DNA of 64,000 nt from Thaumasiovibrio occultus. Its GTDB lineage: Bacteria > Pseudomonadota > Gammaproteobacteria > Enterobacterales > Vibrionaceae. The translations under genes and the position numbers were made by a program. Positions 38,078 to 48,078 of the stretch are shown here, one piece after another (within the stretch, counting starts at the first letter, position 1; each line of letters begins with the position of its first letter). Under the pieces are notes generated by a model. That model did not search any database and was not told the DNA's origin. It worked only from the letters and a program-made list of their open reading frames with translations. Location of the stretch: NCBI GenBank assembly GCA_019703815.1, contig AP023052.1:2046001-2110000 (forward strand), read 5' to 3'.

Positions 38078-38998
38078 ATGAGTCACCTAGCCCTGATGTG
38101 GCACACGCCGAACAAACAACGCATTCTTGCCAGTATTAATACGGATTTTTACCAACTCGTCACCAATGCGATCAAAGAAGATCGACTGGCTTTGCCACCG
38201 ATCCCTGATGTGGTGATCCGTCTTCACTCGTTATGCCAAGATCATGACAGTACCGTCCGCGATGTCGCCGATGCGCTGGCAGACGATCCCAGCTTAACGG
38301 CGTCGGTGATCCGTGTGGCTAACTCGGTGATATTCAATCGTGTGAACGCACCATGCCATGATATTTCGGCAGCCGTTTCTCGACTCGGCATGTTTCGAGT
38401 GCGTGACATCGTGACCGCCCAAGCGATTGAAGAGCTGAAAAACTCAGCGGTATTTAGTGAAGAGTGCAATAAGCTACTCGAAGAGAGTGCGACGCAATCA
38501 CGCCAACTCGCCGGTGCCACCACCCTCGTCTGTGAAGGGATCATCAAGTACAGCGAAACGCCGACACGATTAGAGCCGGAAAAAGCCCTGTTAAGCTGTA
38601 TATTGGCAGACATCGGCTTGTTCTCTCTGGTTAAAGAGTATCAGCACTATTTAGAGCAAGGGAACTTCCTCGATCTGACCCTCGCCAAAGAAGTGTTTGC
38701 CTCGGTATGTAGCCGCGCCAGTGTGCTTATCTTGCGCCATTGGGGTTTTGATCAAGACTTTCTCGAAGTGGCGGGCAATACCCATTACTCTCAGCCGGAT
38801 GAAGGCGACGTGCGCTACGTCGATTTGGCTCGTATGGCCAATCACCTGTTAATGTTCCGCAGCCAAGACGAAGCGATTGACGAGCACGAAGTCGAATTTG
38901 ATTTGGCCGGCGCGGAAACCATGTATGAACTGAGTAACTTGTCCGAAGTCGAGTTCAAAGATCGGATCGACAAAGTCATGCAAAAGAGCTGCCTCTAA
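38078..38998 (+). CDS. HDOD-domain signalling protein
   Basis: A 306-residue protein with an HDOD domain at about residues 30-230: LPPIPDVVIRLHSLCQD, VRDVADALADDPSLTASVIRVANS, ISAAVSRLGMFRVRDIV, and further ILADIGLFSLV. HDOD is an HD-related domain that lost metal-dependent phosphohydrolase residues and often works in c-di-GMP or stress-related signalling. No fused output domain. No convincing ribosome binding site at 38078; an ATG at 38096 is an alternative. Confidence 0.88.
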   Translation: MSHLALMWHTPNKQRILASINTDFYQLVTNAIKEDRLALPPIPDVVIRLHSLCQDHDSTVRDVADALADDPSLTASVIRVANSVIFNRVNAPCHDISAAVSRLGMFRVRDIVTAQAIEELKNSAVFSEECNKLLEESATQSRQLAGATTLVCEGIIKYSETPTRLEPEKALLSCILADIGLFSLVKEYQHYLEQGNFLDLTLAKEVFASVCSRASVLILRHWGFDQDFLEVAGNTHYSQPDEGDVRYVDLARMANHLLMFRSQDEAIDEHEVEFDLAGAETMYELSNLSEVEFKDRIDKVMQKSCL

Positions 38999-39037
38999 CC
39001 GCCTACTTCCTTCAATCTCATAATCCTTACTTCCTAA

Positions 39038-39068
39038 CGCCTGCGAGCGCTAGCGCAGGCGATGATTT
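39038..39068 (+). terminator. Possible terminator of the HDOD gene
   Basis: A CGCCTGC/GCAGGCG stem with an AGCGCT-containing loop, followed by a weak T-run (ATGATTTTC). Confidence 0.5.
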
Positions 39069-39174
39069 TCTTACCTCGCTCATTACGCGCACTCTTTTAG
39101 CCATTGGTTTCCAGAGTCGCGACTTTGCAACGTAGCCAAAGCCCGTTCTAGATAGCGACGTAAAATAACAGGCA

Positions 39175-39203
39175 CAAAAAAAGGAAGTCCGCAGACTTCC
39201 TTT
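39175..39203 (-). terminator. Terminator of ptsG
   Basis: An AAAGGAAGTC/GACTTCCTTT hairpin with a T-run on the minus strand, 25 bases after the ptsG stop. Confidence 0.87.
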
Positions 39204-39227
39204 GTATTCACAGGGGTAAAGTTAGGA

Positions 39228-40724
39228 TTAGTGGTTACGAATCCACTCGTCCATGTCTGACTTCAAGTTGTCAGACTTGGTGCCGAAGATAGCTTGAACG
39301 CCACCACCAGCAACAACTACACCAGCCGCGCCTAGTTTTTTCAGGCGGTCTTGGTCTACTTTCTCAACGCTTGCTACCGCAACACGTAGGCGAGTAATAC
39401 ATGCATCAAGGTTAGTGATGTTTTCTTTACCACCAAACGCTGCTACTAGCTCTGCAGCCATTTCAGTACCGGCTGCAGTACCTTCAGTCGCTTCAGTCTC
39501 GTCTTCACGACCTGGGGTTTTCAGATCTAGCTTCACGATCGCTACACGGAACACCACGTAGTAGATGGTGGCGTAGATCAAGCCCAGAACTGGGAACAAC
39601 CAAGTCTTCACAGAGTTCGCAGACAGAACAACGAAGTCAATGAAGCCGTGAGAGAACGACGTACCGTGAACCATACCTAGGGTATTCGTTACAACGTATG
39701 CAGTACCTGCAAGCACAGCGTGGATTGCGTATAGCGCAGGAGCCACGAACATGAATGCGAATTCGATTGGTTCGGTGATACCGGTTAGGAATGACGTCAG
39801 CGCTGCTGAAATCATGATACCGCCCACTTTCGCACGGTTCTCAGGCTTCGCTGAGTGCCAGATTGCGATCGCTGCCGCTGGTAGACCGTACATCTTGAAC
39901 ATGTAACCGCCCGCTAGCTGACCGAAACCGTTACCTGCTGCGCGGCTTGCTTCATCAGCAACCATGTAACAAGTTAGGATACCGGTACGCGCTTCACCAG
40001 CCAGAGTCGTACATTGACCTGCTTCGTAGAAGAACGGTGCGTTCCAGATGTGGTGTAGACCGAATGGGATCAGTGAACGCTCAACCAGACCGTAGATACC
40101 AAACGCGACTTGTGGGTTCTGTACTGATGCCCACTCAGAGAATGCCGCGATACCGCCAGCGATTGGTGGCCAAATCAGAGATAGAACCACTGCAAGACCG
40201 ATGCTCAAGAAGCCAGTGATGATTGGCACAGAGCGCTTACCAGCAAAGAAACCTAGGTAGTCAGGCAGAGTGATACGGAAGAAACGGTTGAATGCCCATG
40301 CAGCCACACCACCCGCTAGGATACCGCCCAGTACGCCAGTCTCGTAACTTTTAAGAATAAGGTTAGCTTCGCCGTCGGTCAGAACTTGACCCAGAGCTTC
40401 TGCTGCTGCGCGTGCCGCTTCGATATCAACATTGGCTAGAACGCCAAGGGTGTTGGTCATGATGTAGTAACCAACGATAGCTGCAAGACCTGCAACACCG
40501 TCGTTGTTGGTAAAGCCAAGTGCGACACCAACGGCAAACAATAGGCCCATATGACCAAATACTGCATCACCCGCGTTCATCATGATGGTGGATACGATAG
40601 AAGGTAGCCATGAGAAGTCTGCCGCACCGACACCCAACAGAATACCGGCAACTGGCATTACTGATACTGGAAGCATCAGCGCCTTACCGACCTTCTGCAT
40701 ATTCGCAAAAAGGTTTTTGAACAT
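39228..40724 (-). CDS. ptsG: Glucose-specific PTS enzyme IIBC
   Basis: An inner-membrane permease that imports and phosphorylates glucose. The 498-residue protein starts [23 protein letters not shown] 40724 has AGGAG seven bases upstream (the longer frame to 40823 is not used). The IIC domain has eight or more membrane segments, with [19 protein letters not shown]. The C-terminal IIB domain carries the phosphorylation site [12 protein letters not shown]. No IIA domain, so Crr must act in trans. Mlc is in the window at 13740. Confidence 0.97.
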   Translation of the reverse strand: MFKNLFANMQKVGKALMLPVSVMPVAGILLGVGAADFSWLPSIVSTIMMNAGDAVFGHMGLLFAVGVALGFTNNDGVAGLAAIVGYYIMTNTLGVLANVDIEAARAAAEALGQVLTDGEANLILKSYETGVLGGILAGGVAAWAFNRFFRITLPDYLGFFAGKRSVPIITGFLSIGLAVVLSLIWPPIAGGIAAFSEWASVQNPQVAFGIYGLVERSLIPFGLHHIWNAPFFYEAGQCTTLAGEARTGILTCYMVADEASRAAGNGFGQLAGGYMFKMYGLPAAAIAIWHSAKPENRAKVGGIMISAALTSFLTGITEPIEFAFMFVAPALYAIHAVLAGTAYVVTNTLGMVHGTSFSHGFIDFVVLSANSVKTWLFPVLGLIYATIYYVVFRVAIVKLDLKTPGREDETEATEGTAAGTEMAAELVAAFGGKENITNLDACITRLRVAVASVEKVDQDRLKKLGAAGVVVAGGGVQAIFGTKSDNLKSDMDEWIRNH

Positions 40725-41137
40725 ATTTGTGCTCCTGAAAACTTGTAGTCTTTTATTCGTTGAAATCACCACTGCCCCCCGCAGTGTTGATGAGATTTCA
40801 ATCACTTCAGCTCGCGTTACCACTCCCTGAACAACGCCACTATACGCTCTGTATATGATAGATGCCTATATAGCATTATGCAGTTATGTTCTAAAACCCA
40901 ATTTGAGTCACAAACAGCCGATTAAGTTCACGGCACGAAATATATTAAATGCATGTATTTATTGAATAAAAAAGCAAAACCGTCACTACTATCAAATTGA
41001 ACATCAGGCTTGTAAAAAGATCTAAAATTAATTTTTAATGCTCATAAAGGCATGCCTTAGGTATATTTCACCCTCCGAATTTATGCCGTTTTTCCGCACA
41101 ATATGTCGAAGAAGCAGCCTAAGCCTATTTCGGAGGC
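40725..41137. other. ptsG promoter region, with inverted repeats near 41050-41136
   Basis: The 400 bases between ptsG (minus) and the tatD-gene terminator are AT-rich near ptsG. CCTCCGAA (41072-41079) pairs with TTCGGAGG (41129-41136), and CTTAGG with CCTAAG near 41056 and 41118. With the downstream hairpin this could fold as a small RNA on the plus strand. No coding frame with support. A palindrome-like AAATGCATGTATTT lies near 40950. Confidence 0.4.
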
Positions 41138-41166
41138 AAAAAAAAAGGGCGAACCCGCCCTTTTTT
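41138..41166. terminator. Bidirectional terminator after the tatD-type gene
   Basis: A GGGCG/CGCCC hairpin flanked by long A and T runs, so it can terminate on both strands. It serves the tatD-type gene on the minus strand. Confidence 0.85.
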
Positions 41167-41185
41167 CAACAAAATCACCGAAAAC

Positions 41186-41959
41186 TTATTTATTCGCGCA
41201 AAATAAGCGAAAGAAGTTATCACTGGTGGTTTGCGCCACCGTTTCATAGCTTTCGCCTTTCAATAAGGCGATATATTCGGCCACTTCTTTCACATACGCA
41301 GGCTGGTTTTGCTTGCCACGATACGGCATCGGCGCAAGATATGGCGAGTCGGTTTCAACCAGTAAACGCTCCAGTGGCAGCTCACTGACCACATGCTTAA
41401 GCTCCGCCGCCTTATTGAAGGTAACAATACCCGAAATAGAAATGTAGAAGCCGAGTTCAATCGCCTCTTTCGCCATCTCTAAGCTTTCGGTAAAGCAGTG
41501 CAGCACCCCACCCACTTCTTCTGCGCCTTCTTCACGCAAAATTTGCAGGGTATCTTCACGCGCCTGGCGTGTGTGAATGATCAGGGGCTTTTTCACCGCT
41601 TTCGCCAAGCGAATGTGCTGGCGGAAAATCTCACGCTGCGCCTCGGCTTGCTCTGGCTGATAATGGTAATCAAGACCGGTTTCACCTATCGCAATCACCT
41701 TAGGATCGCTGGCATATTCGGTTAAACGCGCAAGATCAAAACCGCTATCGATATCTAAGGGGTGAACGCCACACGAGGCAAACACGTTATCAAACGGGGC
41801 GATCTGCGCCATCATGGCAGGGAAAGCGTCCATACTCACACCCACAGACAGAAAGTGCGTCACACCACGTGCTTGCGCTTTTTGTAATACGTCCGCTACA
41901 TCAGTATGTAGATCGGTATAGTCCAACTTGTCTAGATGGCAGTGTGAATCAACTAACAC
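41186..41959 (-). CDS. TatD-family metal-dependent deoxyribonuclease (YcfH)
   Basis: A 257-residue TIM-barrel metalloenzyme with the family motifs: [11 protein letters not shown] at the N-terminus, ASCGVHPLDI, IGETGLDYHY, HTRQAREDTLQIL, HCFTES and LLVETDSPYLAP near the end. It follows holB and overlaps it by 11 bases, the same order as E. coli tmk-holB-ycfH. Confidence 0.95.
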   Translation of the reverse strand: MLVDSHCHLDKLDYTDLHTDVADVLQKAQARGVTHFLSVGVSMDAFPAMMAQIAPFDNVFASCGVHPLDIDSGFDLARLTEYASDPKVIAIGETGLDYHYQPEQAEAQREIFRQHIRLAKAVKKPLIIHTRQAREDTLQILREEGAEEVGGVLHCFTESLEMAKEAIELGFYISISGIVTFNKAAELKHVVSELPLERLLVETDSPYLAPMPYRGKQNQPAYVKEVAEYIALLKGESYETVAQTTSDNFFRLFCANK

Positions 41960-42932
41960 TGACGTCTCCTTTACTAAATTCGGTAAGCCATTGCGCTATC
42001 ATCAAACTTTGATTAAGCCCTGTGTGCAGGGAAAGCGCGGATTGTAACTGTTGCAATGCGGTGAGCTGTGCGATCACCACATGGGTATTGACGTGCTGTG
42101 CTACCGCAACCACCGTTTGCTGCGCCTCTTGATGGAACCAATAGTCACATCCGACGCCTTGCTGGTACTTCAGCACGTCCATCAGCAGACAATGGCACCA
42201 ATACAAACCTTCCGCGCCGGCTTTTTCCAGTGCTTTCACGCATTCCGTCATGCCTAGATACGGCGGTTGTAGATACTGGTTCACCAAGCGCAGCACCTCT
42301 TGGTGCGTTTCGGCCGAGACCCCAGCGTCATCGAGCAACTTGAGCGGCGAATGACGGTACAAACGGGCCAAATCACTGTGCAGGGCAAGGCCTTGACCAT
42401 AACCCCACTGCTCAAGCACCTCTGCTGACACTTCAGGCTGACGCCATACCATGCAACGACTGACAATCGTTGGCAGCAGCATATCAGTGCTATCAGTTGT
42501 CAGCAGATAGAAACACCCTGCTGGCGGCTCTTCGAGGGTTTTCAGTACCGCGTTAGCCGCCGCTTCCCCCAAACGATTCGCGTATTGAATTTCAATCACG
42601 CGACAACCGCCTAACTGTGAGGTTTCCATCGCCCAGCGATTGGCCTGACGCACTGCATCAACCCCAATTTGTTTGCCCGCTTCTGCCGGAGCCACTTGGT
42701 GGTAGTCTGGGTGCGTCCCGGCTTTCAGTAAGCTACAGCTATGACACAAGCCACACGCCTGCGTCTCACTGTTTTGGCACAGCAGCACTTCGGCAAGCTG
42801 ACGCGTTAGCACGCCGCGCCCGGTTCCTGACTCCGCCGCCAGCAAGATAGCGTGTGGCCAGGTGCCGGAAGCCAGCACCGTTTGCCATTGTTGCCATACG
42901 CCCTGCTGCCACGGGTAGAGCGCAGTATTCAT
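41949..42932 (-). CDS. holB: DNA polymerase III delta-prime subunit
   Basis: Clamp-loader subunit. 327 residues with [14 protein letters not shown] in place of a working P-loop, as in delta-prime, a four-cysteine zinc module ([15 protein letters not shown]), [27 protein letters not shown] and SRCMVWRQP. It starts four bases inside the tmk stop (ATGA overlap). Confidence 0.95.
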   Translation of the reverse strand: MNTALYPWQQGVWQQWQTVLASGTWPHAILLAAESGTGRGVLTRQLAEVLLCQNSETQACGLCHSCSLLKAGTHPDYHQVAPAEAGKQIGVDAVRQANRWAMETSQLGGCRVIEIQYANRLGEAAANAVLKTLEEPPAGCFYLLTTDSTDMLLPTIVSRCMVWRQPEVSAEVLEQWGYGQGLALHSDLARLYRHSPLKLLDDAGVSAETHQEVLRLVNQYLQPPYLGMTECVKALEKAGAEGLYWCHCLLMDVLKYQQGVGCDYWFHQEAQQTVVAVAQHVNTHVVIAQLTALQQLQSALSLHTGLNQSLMIAQWLTEFSKGDVSVS

Positions 42933-43558
42933 CTTGCGCTATCCAGCCATTGCGTTAACGCGGTGGTGATCTGCTCACTCACTTCAGGCAATGTGAGGCC
43001 AGCGTTCACTGTGGTCACTTTGGGATTGTCCGTCGACAGCGCCAAATAACGCTCGCGAGTGCGTTCAAAGAACGACAAATCCATCTGCTCAATACGATCA
43101 AGCTCACCACGATGACGCGCACGGGCCAAGCCTTGCGCTGGATCGATATCCATGTAGATAGTGAAATCGGGTTCGAAATCGCCCAGTACCGTTTGTTTCA
43201 TGGTGCGCATCAAATCGATATCAAAGCCACGACCGCCACCCTGATAGGCTTGCGATGACATATCATGGCGATCGCCAATCACCCATTCGCCACGGGCAAG
43301 CGCTGGGCGGATCACGTTCTCCACCAATTGCACTCGCGCCGCGTAGAGCAGCAGTAACTCTGCCATGTCAGTTAAAGGCTCTTGCGGATCGGCTTCTTTC
43401 ACCAATGCGCGCATTTTTTCTGCTAACGGCGTGCCGCCTGGCTCGCGAGTGCGAGTCACGGTGATCCCTTGCGACTGCAAAATTGCTTCAACATTGGCAA
43501 TTGCCGTGCTTTTACCTGCGCCTTCAAGGCCTTCAATAACAATAAATTTTCCTGACAT
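42929..43558 (-). CDS. tmk: Thymidylate kinase
   Basis: Phosphorylates dTMP. P-loop [11 protein letters not shown] at residues 7-17, the DR motif [13 protein letters not shown], and [21 protein letters not shown] longer frame extends to 43684, but ATG 43558 gives the family start [10 protein letters not shown] and 209 residues. Four bases separate it from mltG. Confidence 0.97.
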   Translation of the reverse strand: MSGKFIVIEGLEGAGKSTAIANVEAILQSQGITVTRTREPGGTPLAEKMRALVKEADPQEPLTDMAELLLLYAARVQLVENVIRPALARGEWVIGDRHDMSSQAYQGGGRGFDIDLMRTMKQTVLGDFEPDFTIYMDIDPAQGLARARHRGELDRIEQMDLSFFERTRERYLALSTDNPKVTTVNAGLTLPEVSEQITTALTQWLDSAR

Positions 43559-43562
43559 CGTC

Positions 43563-44579
43563 TTAATTCTGTGAACGTTCCCATTGGCGATAAACTTTGA
43601 CTGCGCGGTTATGATCGCGCAAGTTGGTGGTAAAGGTGTGGCCACCGTGCGTATCTGCAACAAAGTACAGGTACTTGCTTTCATCCGGGTTTGCCGCCGC
43701 TAAGACCGATTCTTTGCTTGGCATCGCAATCGGTGTTGGTGGCAAACCGTCGATGGTATAGGTGTTGTAGGCCGTCGGCTTACGTAGCGCGCTACGCGTG
43801 ATCACGCCGTTATAGTCATCACCCATACCGTAAATGACGGTTGGATCCGTTTGCAAACGCATGCCGATACGCAAACGGTTATTAAAGACTGAAGAGACCA
43901 AGCCACGCTCTGCCGCAAGCGCCGTTTCTTTTTCGATGATCGACGCCATGATCAGCAGTTCATACTCCGATTTTAGCTCTAGTGCGTCATCGCGATCTTC
44001 CCATGCGTCAGCCAATAGCGATTCCATCGCCACATAGGCACGTTTCAGAATATCGAGATCTGACTCCCCCACTGTGAAGAAATAGGTTTCTGGCAGCAGA
44101 ACGCCTTCCAGCTTGTCACCGTCGTAACCGAGAATGTCGGCGATTTCTGCTTCGCTCATTTGTGCGGTTTCATGCGCTAGTTGCTCATTGCTACGCAACT
44201 GCGTTAGCCACTCTGAAAAACGCTCACCTTCAAGTAAAGTGATCGAAAACTGGTGTTCGTCACCACTGACAAACAGATCAATCGCATCATCAAGCGACAT
44301 ACCTGGCGTTAATTGGTAGGTACCGGCTTTAATCCCGACCCACTCCGGATGCAGACGGCCGACATAACGACGGAACGGATTGGCTTGCATCAAGCCTTCG
44401 TTTTCCAATTGACGGAACAAACGTTGCAGATGCGTACCGGAAGACACGGTAAAGATCTGCGGAGAAGATAAAGTCAGTTCGGTATCGGCACTGGCTTTTA
44501 CTTGCTCAAATGCCCAATATGCGCCACCTGCGGCCACAACACCCAAAAATAGAACAACAAACAGTAAACGTTTAATCAC
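43563..44579 (-). CDS. mltG: Endolytic murein transglycosylase MltG (YceG)
   Basis: An inner-membrane enzyme that cleaves nascent glycan strands. An N-terminal anchor ([20 protein letters not shown]) and the YceG domain with catalytic Glu in [17 protein letters not shown], then [11 protein letters not shown] and [16 protein letters not shown]. 338 residues, as in E. coli. It overlaps the pabC stop by eight bases. Confidence 0.96.
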   Translation of the reverse strand: MIKRLLFVVLFLGVVAAGGAYWAFEQVKASADTELTLSSPQIFTVSSGTHLQRLFRQLENEGLMQANPFRRYVGRLHPEWVGIKAGTYQLTPGMSLDDAIDLFVSGDEHQFSITLLEGERFSEWLTQLRSNEQLAHETAQMSEAEIADILGYDGDKLEGVLLPETYFFTVGESDLDILKRAYVAMESLLADAWEDRDDALELKSEYELLIMASIIEKETALAAERGLVSSVFNNRLRIGMRLQTDPTVIYGMGDDYNGVITRSALRKPTAYNTYTIDGLPPTPIAMPSKESVLAAANPDESKYLYFVADTHGGHTFTTNLRDHNRAVKVYRQWERSQN

Positions 44580-45411
44580 AACAAAGGCTCTTCGTTAGTT
44601 GCAAATAGATTTCGCCGGGCACATACGTTTGCCCAGCCACGGCAGATACAAAAACTGGTCCTAACAAGGCATTGCAAATAAACAGCGCCTTGGCTTGCGT
44701 TACCAGCTCGGGGATTGAAACACGGACCGCAACCACAGGAACACCCGCTTGTTGCGCCCAATCAATAATTCGTTGACGCATAACACCGTTTACCCCCGCC
44801 AACGACAAATCCGGTGTATAAAGTTTGCCATCTATCTCCCAAAACAGATTCGCAATACCGGTTTCCACGACTTTGTTATCTAAATCAGTGACAATCGCAT
44901 CAAGCCAACCCTCGCGGTCAATCTCTTGACGGACTAAGATCTGCTCTAAGCGATTTAAGTGCTTGTGACCGGCCAACAGTGGGTTATGCCCTAGCTGCGT
45001 GTGACAGATCCCAAGCGCGATCCCCTCTCGGCGCAGCGCGGCATAATGCGGCGGCATGGGTGACGTTGTGACAACCACATTGGGTGTCACCGCGCCGCTA
45101 GCGCTATACCCGCGGCCGCCTTCACCTCGCGTGATCATCACTTTGACCACACCATCAGCATTAAACGAGGCTGCCGCCAAGCGTACTTGCTCAGCAAGGC
45201 CGTCAAAGTCTGAAAAAGGAATACAAAGAAGAGAGAGTGTTTGCATCAGACGGCGTTGGTGGTAATCCCACAACCTTGCTTTGCCTTGTTGCACTGCAAT
45301 GGTGGAAAAACATCCATCACCATATTGAAAACCACGATCAGAGATAGAAACGGTACTTCCTTGACCTAGCCATCGTTGCTGCTGCACTTCCTCTTCCTCA
45401 CTGTTATCCAT
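44572..45411 (-). CDS. pabC: Aminodeoxychorismate lyase
   Basis: A PLP fold type IV enzyme producing p-aminobenzoate for folate. Motifs: STVSISDRGFQYGDGCFSTI, the PLP lysine in LLAGHKHLNRLEQILVRQE, and GVNGVMRQRI. 279 residues; the N-terminus SEEEEVQQQRW is slightly longer than usual. A weak ribosome site precedes ATG 45411. It sits between fabF and mltG, as in E. coli. Confidence 0.93.
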   Translation of the reverse strand: MDNSEEEEVQQQRWLGQGSTVSISDRGFQYGDGCFSTIAVQQGKARLWDYHQRRLMQTLSLLCIPFSDFDGLAEQVRLAAASFNADGVVKVMITRGEGGRGYSASGAVTPNVVVTTSPMPPHYAALRREGIALGICHTQLGHNPLLAGHKHLNRLEQILVRQEIDREGWLDAIVTDLDNKVVETGIANLFWEIDGKLYTPDLSLAGVNGVMRQRIIDWAQQAGVPVVAVRVSIPELVTQAKALFICNALLGPVFVSAVAGQTYVPGEIYLQLTKSLCCD

Positions 45412-45545
45412 ACCGCTATCTGCGACCTTGGTGTGGTATCACACTGGCGAAGGCTGTAGCAAGAAAGCGATGAAAAGTGACAAAAGACACGCAAAAGTGC
45501 ATCGCCAACACCGCTACAACGTTCAAGATGACGGTACAGATAGAT

Positions 45546-45574
45546 AACAAAACGGCCTGAATAAATTCAGGCCG
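45546..45574 (-). terminator. Terminator of the fab operon after fabF
   Basis: A perfect CGGCCTGAAT/ATTCAGGCCG stem, then TTTTGTT on the minus strand. Confidence 0.85.
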
Positions 45575-45609
45575 CTTATCATAACAAATCCCAATGGGTT
45601 TGCTGAGGA

Positions 45610-46848
45610 TTAAATTTTCTTGAACAGCAGTGAGCCGTTGGTACCACCGAAACCGAACGAGTTACATAGGGCATACTCGATGTTTACTTGGCGAGCTTCG
45701 CCTGGTACGTAGTCAAGATCACAACCTTCATCTGGGTTATCCAGGTTGATGGTTGGCGGTACCGCTTGGTCAACCAGTGACATCGCAGTGATGATCGCTT
45801 CTACTGAACCTGCCGCACCCAATAGGTGACCGGTCATCGATTTCGTTGAAGACACCATCACGCTGTCTGCTGCTGCGCCTAGTGCGCGGCGGATACCTAG
45901 CGTTTCTGCAACGTCACCCGCTGGGGTTGAAGTGCCGTGGGCATTTACGTAGCCAACTTTATCAGCGCTGATACCCGCATCGCGGATCGCCGCTTCCATC
46001 GCCAGTGCGCCGCCTGAGCCGTCAGCACTTGGTGATGTCATGTGGTACGCATCGCCGCTCATACCGAAGCCAACTAGCTCACAGTAGATCTTCGCGCCAC
46101 GTGCTTTCGCGTGCTCGTACTCTTCAAGCATCATCACACCCGCGCCATCGCCTAGTACAAAACCGTCACGGTCTTTGTCCCAAGGACGTGATGCACCTTG
46201 TGGGTCATCGTTGCGCGTAGAAAGTGCTTTCGCTGCCGCAAAGCCGCCAATGCCTAGCTCAGTTGATGCTTTTTCTGCACCACCCGCTAGCATTGCATCC
46301 GCATCGCCATAAGCGATCATGCGTGCTGCATGGCCAATGTTGTGTAGGCCAGTTGTACACGCCGTAGAGATAGCAATGTTTGGACCACGAAGTCCGTGCA
46401 TGATAGACAGGTGACCTGCAATCATGTTTACGATGGTCGCTGGAACAAAGAACGGGCTAATTTTGCGCGGACCTTTTTCCAACAATGCTTGGTGATTGGT
46501 TTCAATCACACCAAGACCACCAATGCCTGAGCCGACTGCAACGCCCACTCGAGCCGCATTCTCTTCCGTAATTTCAATACCGGAATCTTTTAGCGCTTGG
46601 ACACCAGCCGCGATACCGTACTGGATGAAAAGATCCATTTTACGGGCGTCTTTTTTAGACATGTATTCTTCGCAGTTAAAGTCTTTGACCATACCTGCAA
46701 AGCGCGTAGCAAAACTGCTCGCATCAAAATGCTCAATGTTACTGATACCACTGGTACCTGCTAGTAACGCATTCCAAGAAGATTCAACTGAGTTGCCGAC
46801 CGGTGACAGCATACCCATGCCGGTGACAACGACACGACGCTTGGACAC
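45610..46848 (-). CDS. fabF: Beta-ketoacyl-ACP synthase II
   Basis: Elongating condensing enzyme. Catalytic Cys in [16 protein letters not shown], His in [11 protein letters not shown] and [18 protein letters not shown]-terminal [13 protein letters not shown], and GTNGSLLF near the end. 412 residues. It follows acpP, with a terminator-like hairpin between them. Confidence 0.98.
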   Translation of the reverse strand: MSKRRVVVTGMGMLSPVGNSVESSWNALLAGTSGISNIEHFDASSFATRFAGMVKDFNCEEYMSKKDARKMDLFIQYGIAAGVQALKDSGIEITEENAARVGVAVGSGIGGLGVIETNHQALLEKGPRKISPFFVPATIVNMIAGHLSIMHGLRGPNIAISTACTTGLHNIGHAARMIAYGDADAMLAGGAEKASTELGIGGFAAAKALSTRNDDPQGASRPWDKDRDGFVLGDGAGVMMLEEYEHAKARGAKIYCELVGFGMSGDAYHMTSPSADGSGGALAMEAAIRDAGISADKVGYVNAHGTSTPAGDVAETLGIRRALGAAADSVMVSSTKSMTGHLLGAAGSVEAIITAMSLVDQAVPPTINLDNPDEGCDLDYVPGEARQVNIEYALCNSFGFGGTNGSLLFKKI

Positions 46849-46888
46849 GATAATTTCTCCGGGATAGTATTAAAGAAGTGGGTTGGAT

Positions 46889-46920
46889 AAAAAAAAAGCA
46901 GGCGGTCATGGAGACCGCCT
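46889..46920 (-). terminator. Intercistronic terminator between acpP and fabF
   Basis: An AGGCGGTC/GACCGCCT hairpin followed by nine T residues on the minus strand, 14 bases after the acpP stop. It should make most transcripts end after acpP, giving excess ACP mRNA over fabF. Confidence 0.82.
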
Positions 46921-46934
46921 AGAGATGTTCTGTA

Positions 46935-47171
46935 TTACTCAGATGCGCTTACAACGTAGTCGATAGCTGCTTGAACTGTAGTAATTTTCTCGGCTTCTTC
47001 ATCAGGAATTTCAGTGTCGAACTCTTCCTCAAGCGCCATTACTAGCTCAACGGTATCTAGAGAATCTGCACCTAGATCTTCAACGAAAGAAGCTTCGTTT
47101 TTCACTTCAGACTCGTCTACGCCTAGTTGCTCAACGATGATTTTTTTAACGCGTTCTTCGATGTTGCTCAT
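46935..47171 (-). CDS. acpP: Acyl carrier protein
   Basis: 78-residue acidic helical protein. The phosphopantetheine serine is in [18 protein letters not shown]. Very high similarity to E. coli AcpP. Its own promoter and a following terminator separate its expression from the flanking fab genes. Confidence 0.99.
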   Translation of the reverse strand: MSNIEERVKKIIVEQLGVDESEVKNEASFVEDLGADSLDTVELVMALEEEFDTEIPDEEAEKITTVQAAIDYVVSASE

Positions 47172-47218
47172 ACTATTCTATTTCCTTAAAAAGAATTCGC
47201 AGCTGCGATGTTTGGGGT

Positions 47219-47246
47219 AGTTTATTCAATACAATAAAAGTTGCAA
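47219..47246 (-). promoter_or_regulatory. Probable acpP promoter
   Basis: On the minus strand TTGCAA (47246-47241) and TAAACT (47224-47219) are separated by 16 bases and lie about 48 bases before the ATG. Confidence 0.6.
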
Positions 47247-47329
47247 CACCCTTAATGCTGGTCTAACCACGATTTTACGTAAAAACGCGGCTATTTTGAC
47301 CAAGATCAGCGGACATTGCGCCTTCCCGA

Positions 47330-48064
47330 TTAAATCATATACATGCCGCCGTTAACGTGCAGCGTCTCGCCCGTAATATATCCCGCATCGTCCGATGCCA
47401 AAAATGCGACCGCCGCCGCAATTTCACGCGGATCGCCAAAACGATCGGCTGGAATGTTCGCTGACATTGCCGCACGTTGGTCATCTGACAACGCTTTGGT
47501 CATATCAGTCTCAATAAAACCTGGAGCAATCGCGTTCACTGTAATGCCACGAGAAGCCACTTCACGCGCCATTGATTTAGTGAAACCAACTAGGCCTGCT
47601 TTTGCCGCTGCATAGTTAGTTTGACCTGCGTTACCCATTGCACCGACGACAGAGCCGATGCTGATGATGCGACCTTGACGCTTCTTCATCATTGGACGAA
47701 GTACCGCTTTTGACAAGCGGAAAACCGAGGTCAAGTTAGTGTCAAGGATGTCTTGCCACTCGTCATCTTTCATGCGCATCAACAGGTTATCACGAGTAAT
47801 ACCCGCGTTGTTAACCAAAATGTCGATATCGCCAAATTGATCTTTAATGGTTTTCAAAACGCCTTCAATCGACTCAGTTGAGGTCACGTTCAGGTTCAAA
47901 CCTGTGCCGTTCTCACCCAAATACTCCGCAATTGCCGCAGCGCCGTTATCTGAAGTTGCAGTACCAATCACGGTAGCGCCACGCTCAACAAGCAATTCAG
48001 CGATTGCGCGACCAATACCACGGCTTGCACCGGTGACCAGTGCTACTTTACCTTGTAGGTTCAT
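47330..48064 (-). CDS. fabG: 3-oxoacyl-ACP reductase
   Basis: NADPH-dependent short-chain dehydrogenase reducing 3-oxoacyl-ACP. Cofactor motif VTGASRGIGRAIAE, NNAGITRDNLLMRM, and catalytic SVVGAMGNAGQTNYAAAKAG (Ser, Tyr, Lys). 244 residues. Located between fabD and acpP. Confidence 0.98.
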   Translation of the reverse strand: MNLQGKVALVTGASRGIGRAIAELLVERGATVIGTATSDNGAAAIAEYLGENGTGLNLNVTSTESIEGVLKTIKDQFGDIDILVNNAGITRDNLLMRMKDDEWQDILDTNLTSVFRLSKAVLRPMMKKRQGRIISIGSVVGAMGNAGQTNYAAAKAGLVGFTKSMAREVASRGITVNAIAPGFIETDMTKALSDDQRAAMSANIPADRFGDPREIAAAVAFLASDDAGYITGETLHVNGGMYMI

Positions 48065-48078
48065 TCCATTTCCCTAAG

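Noticed and set aside
40940-40965. AAATGCATGTATTT palindrome as an Mlc operator for ptsG
   Set aside because: It does not resemble the Mlc site as I know it; the palindrome is short and lies in AT-rich sequence, so chance is likely.
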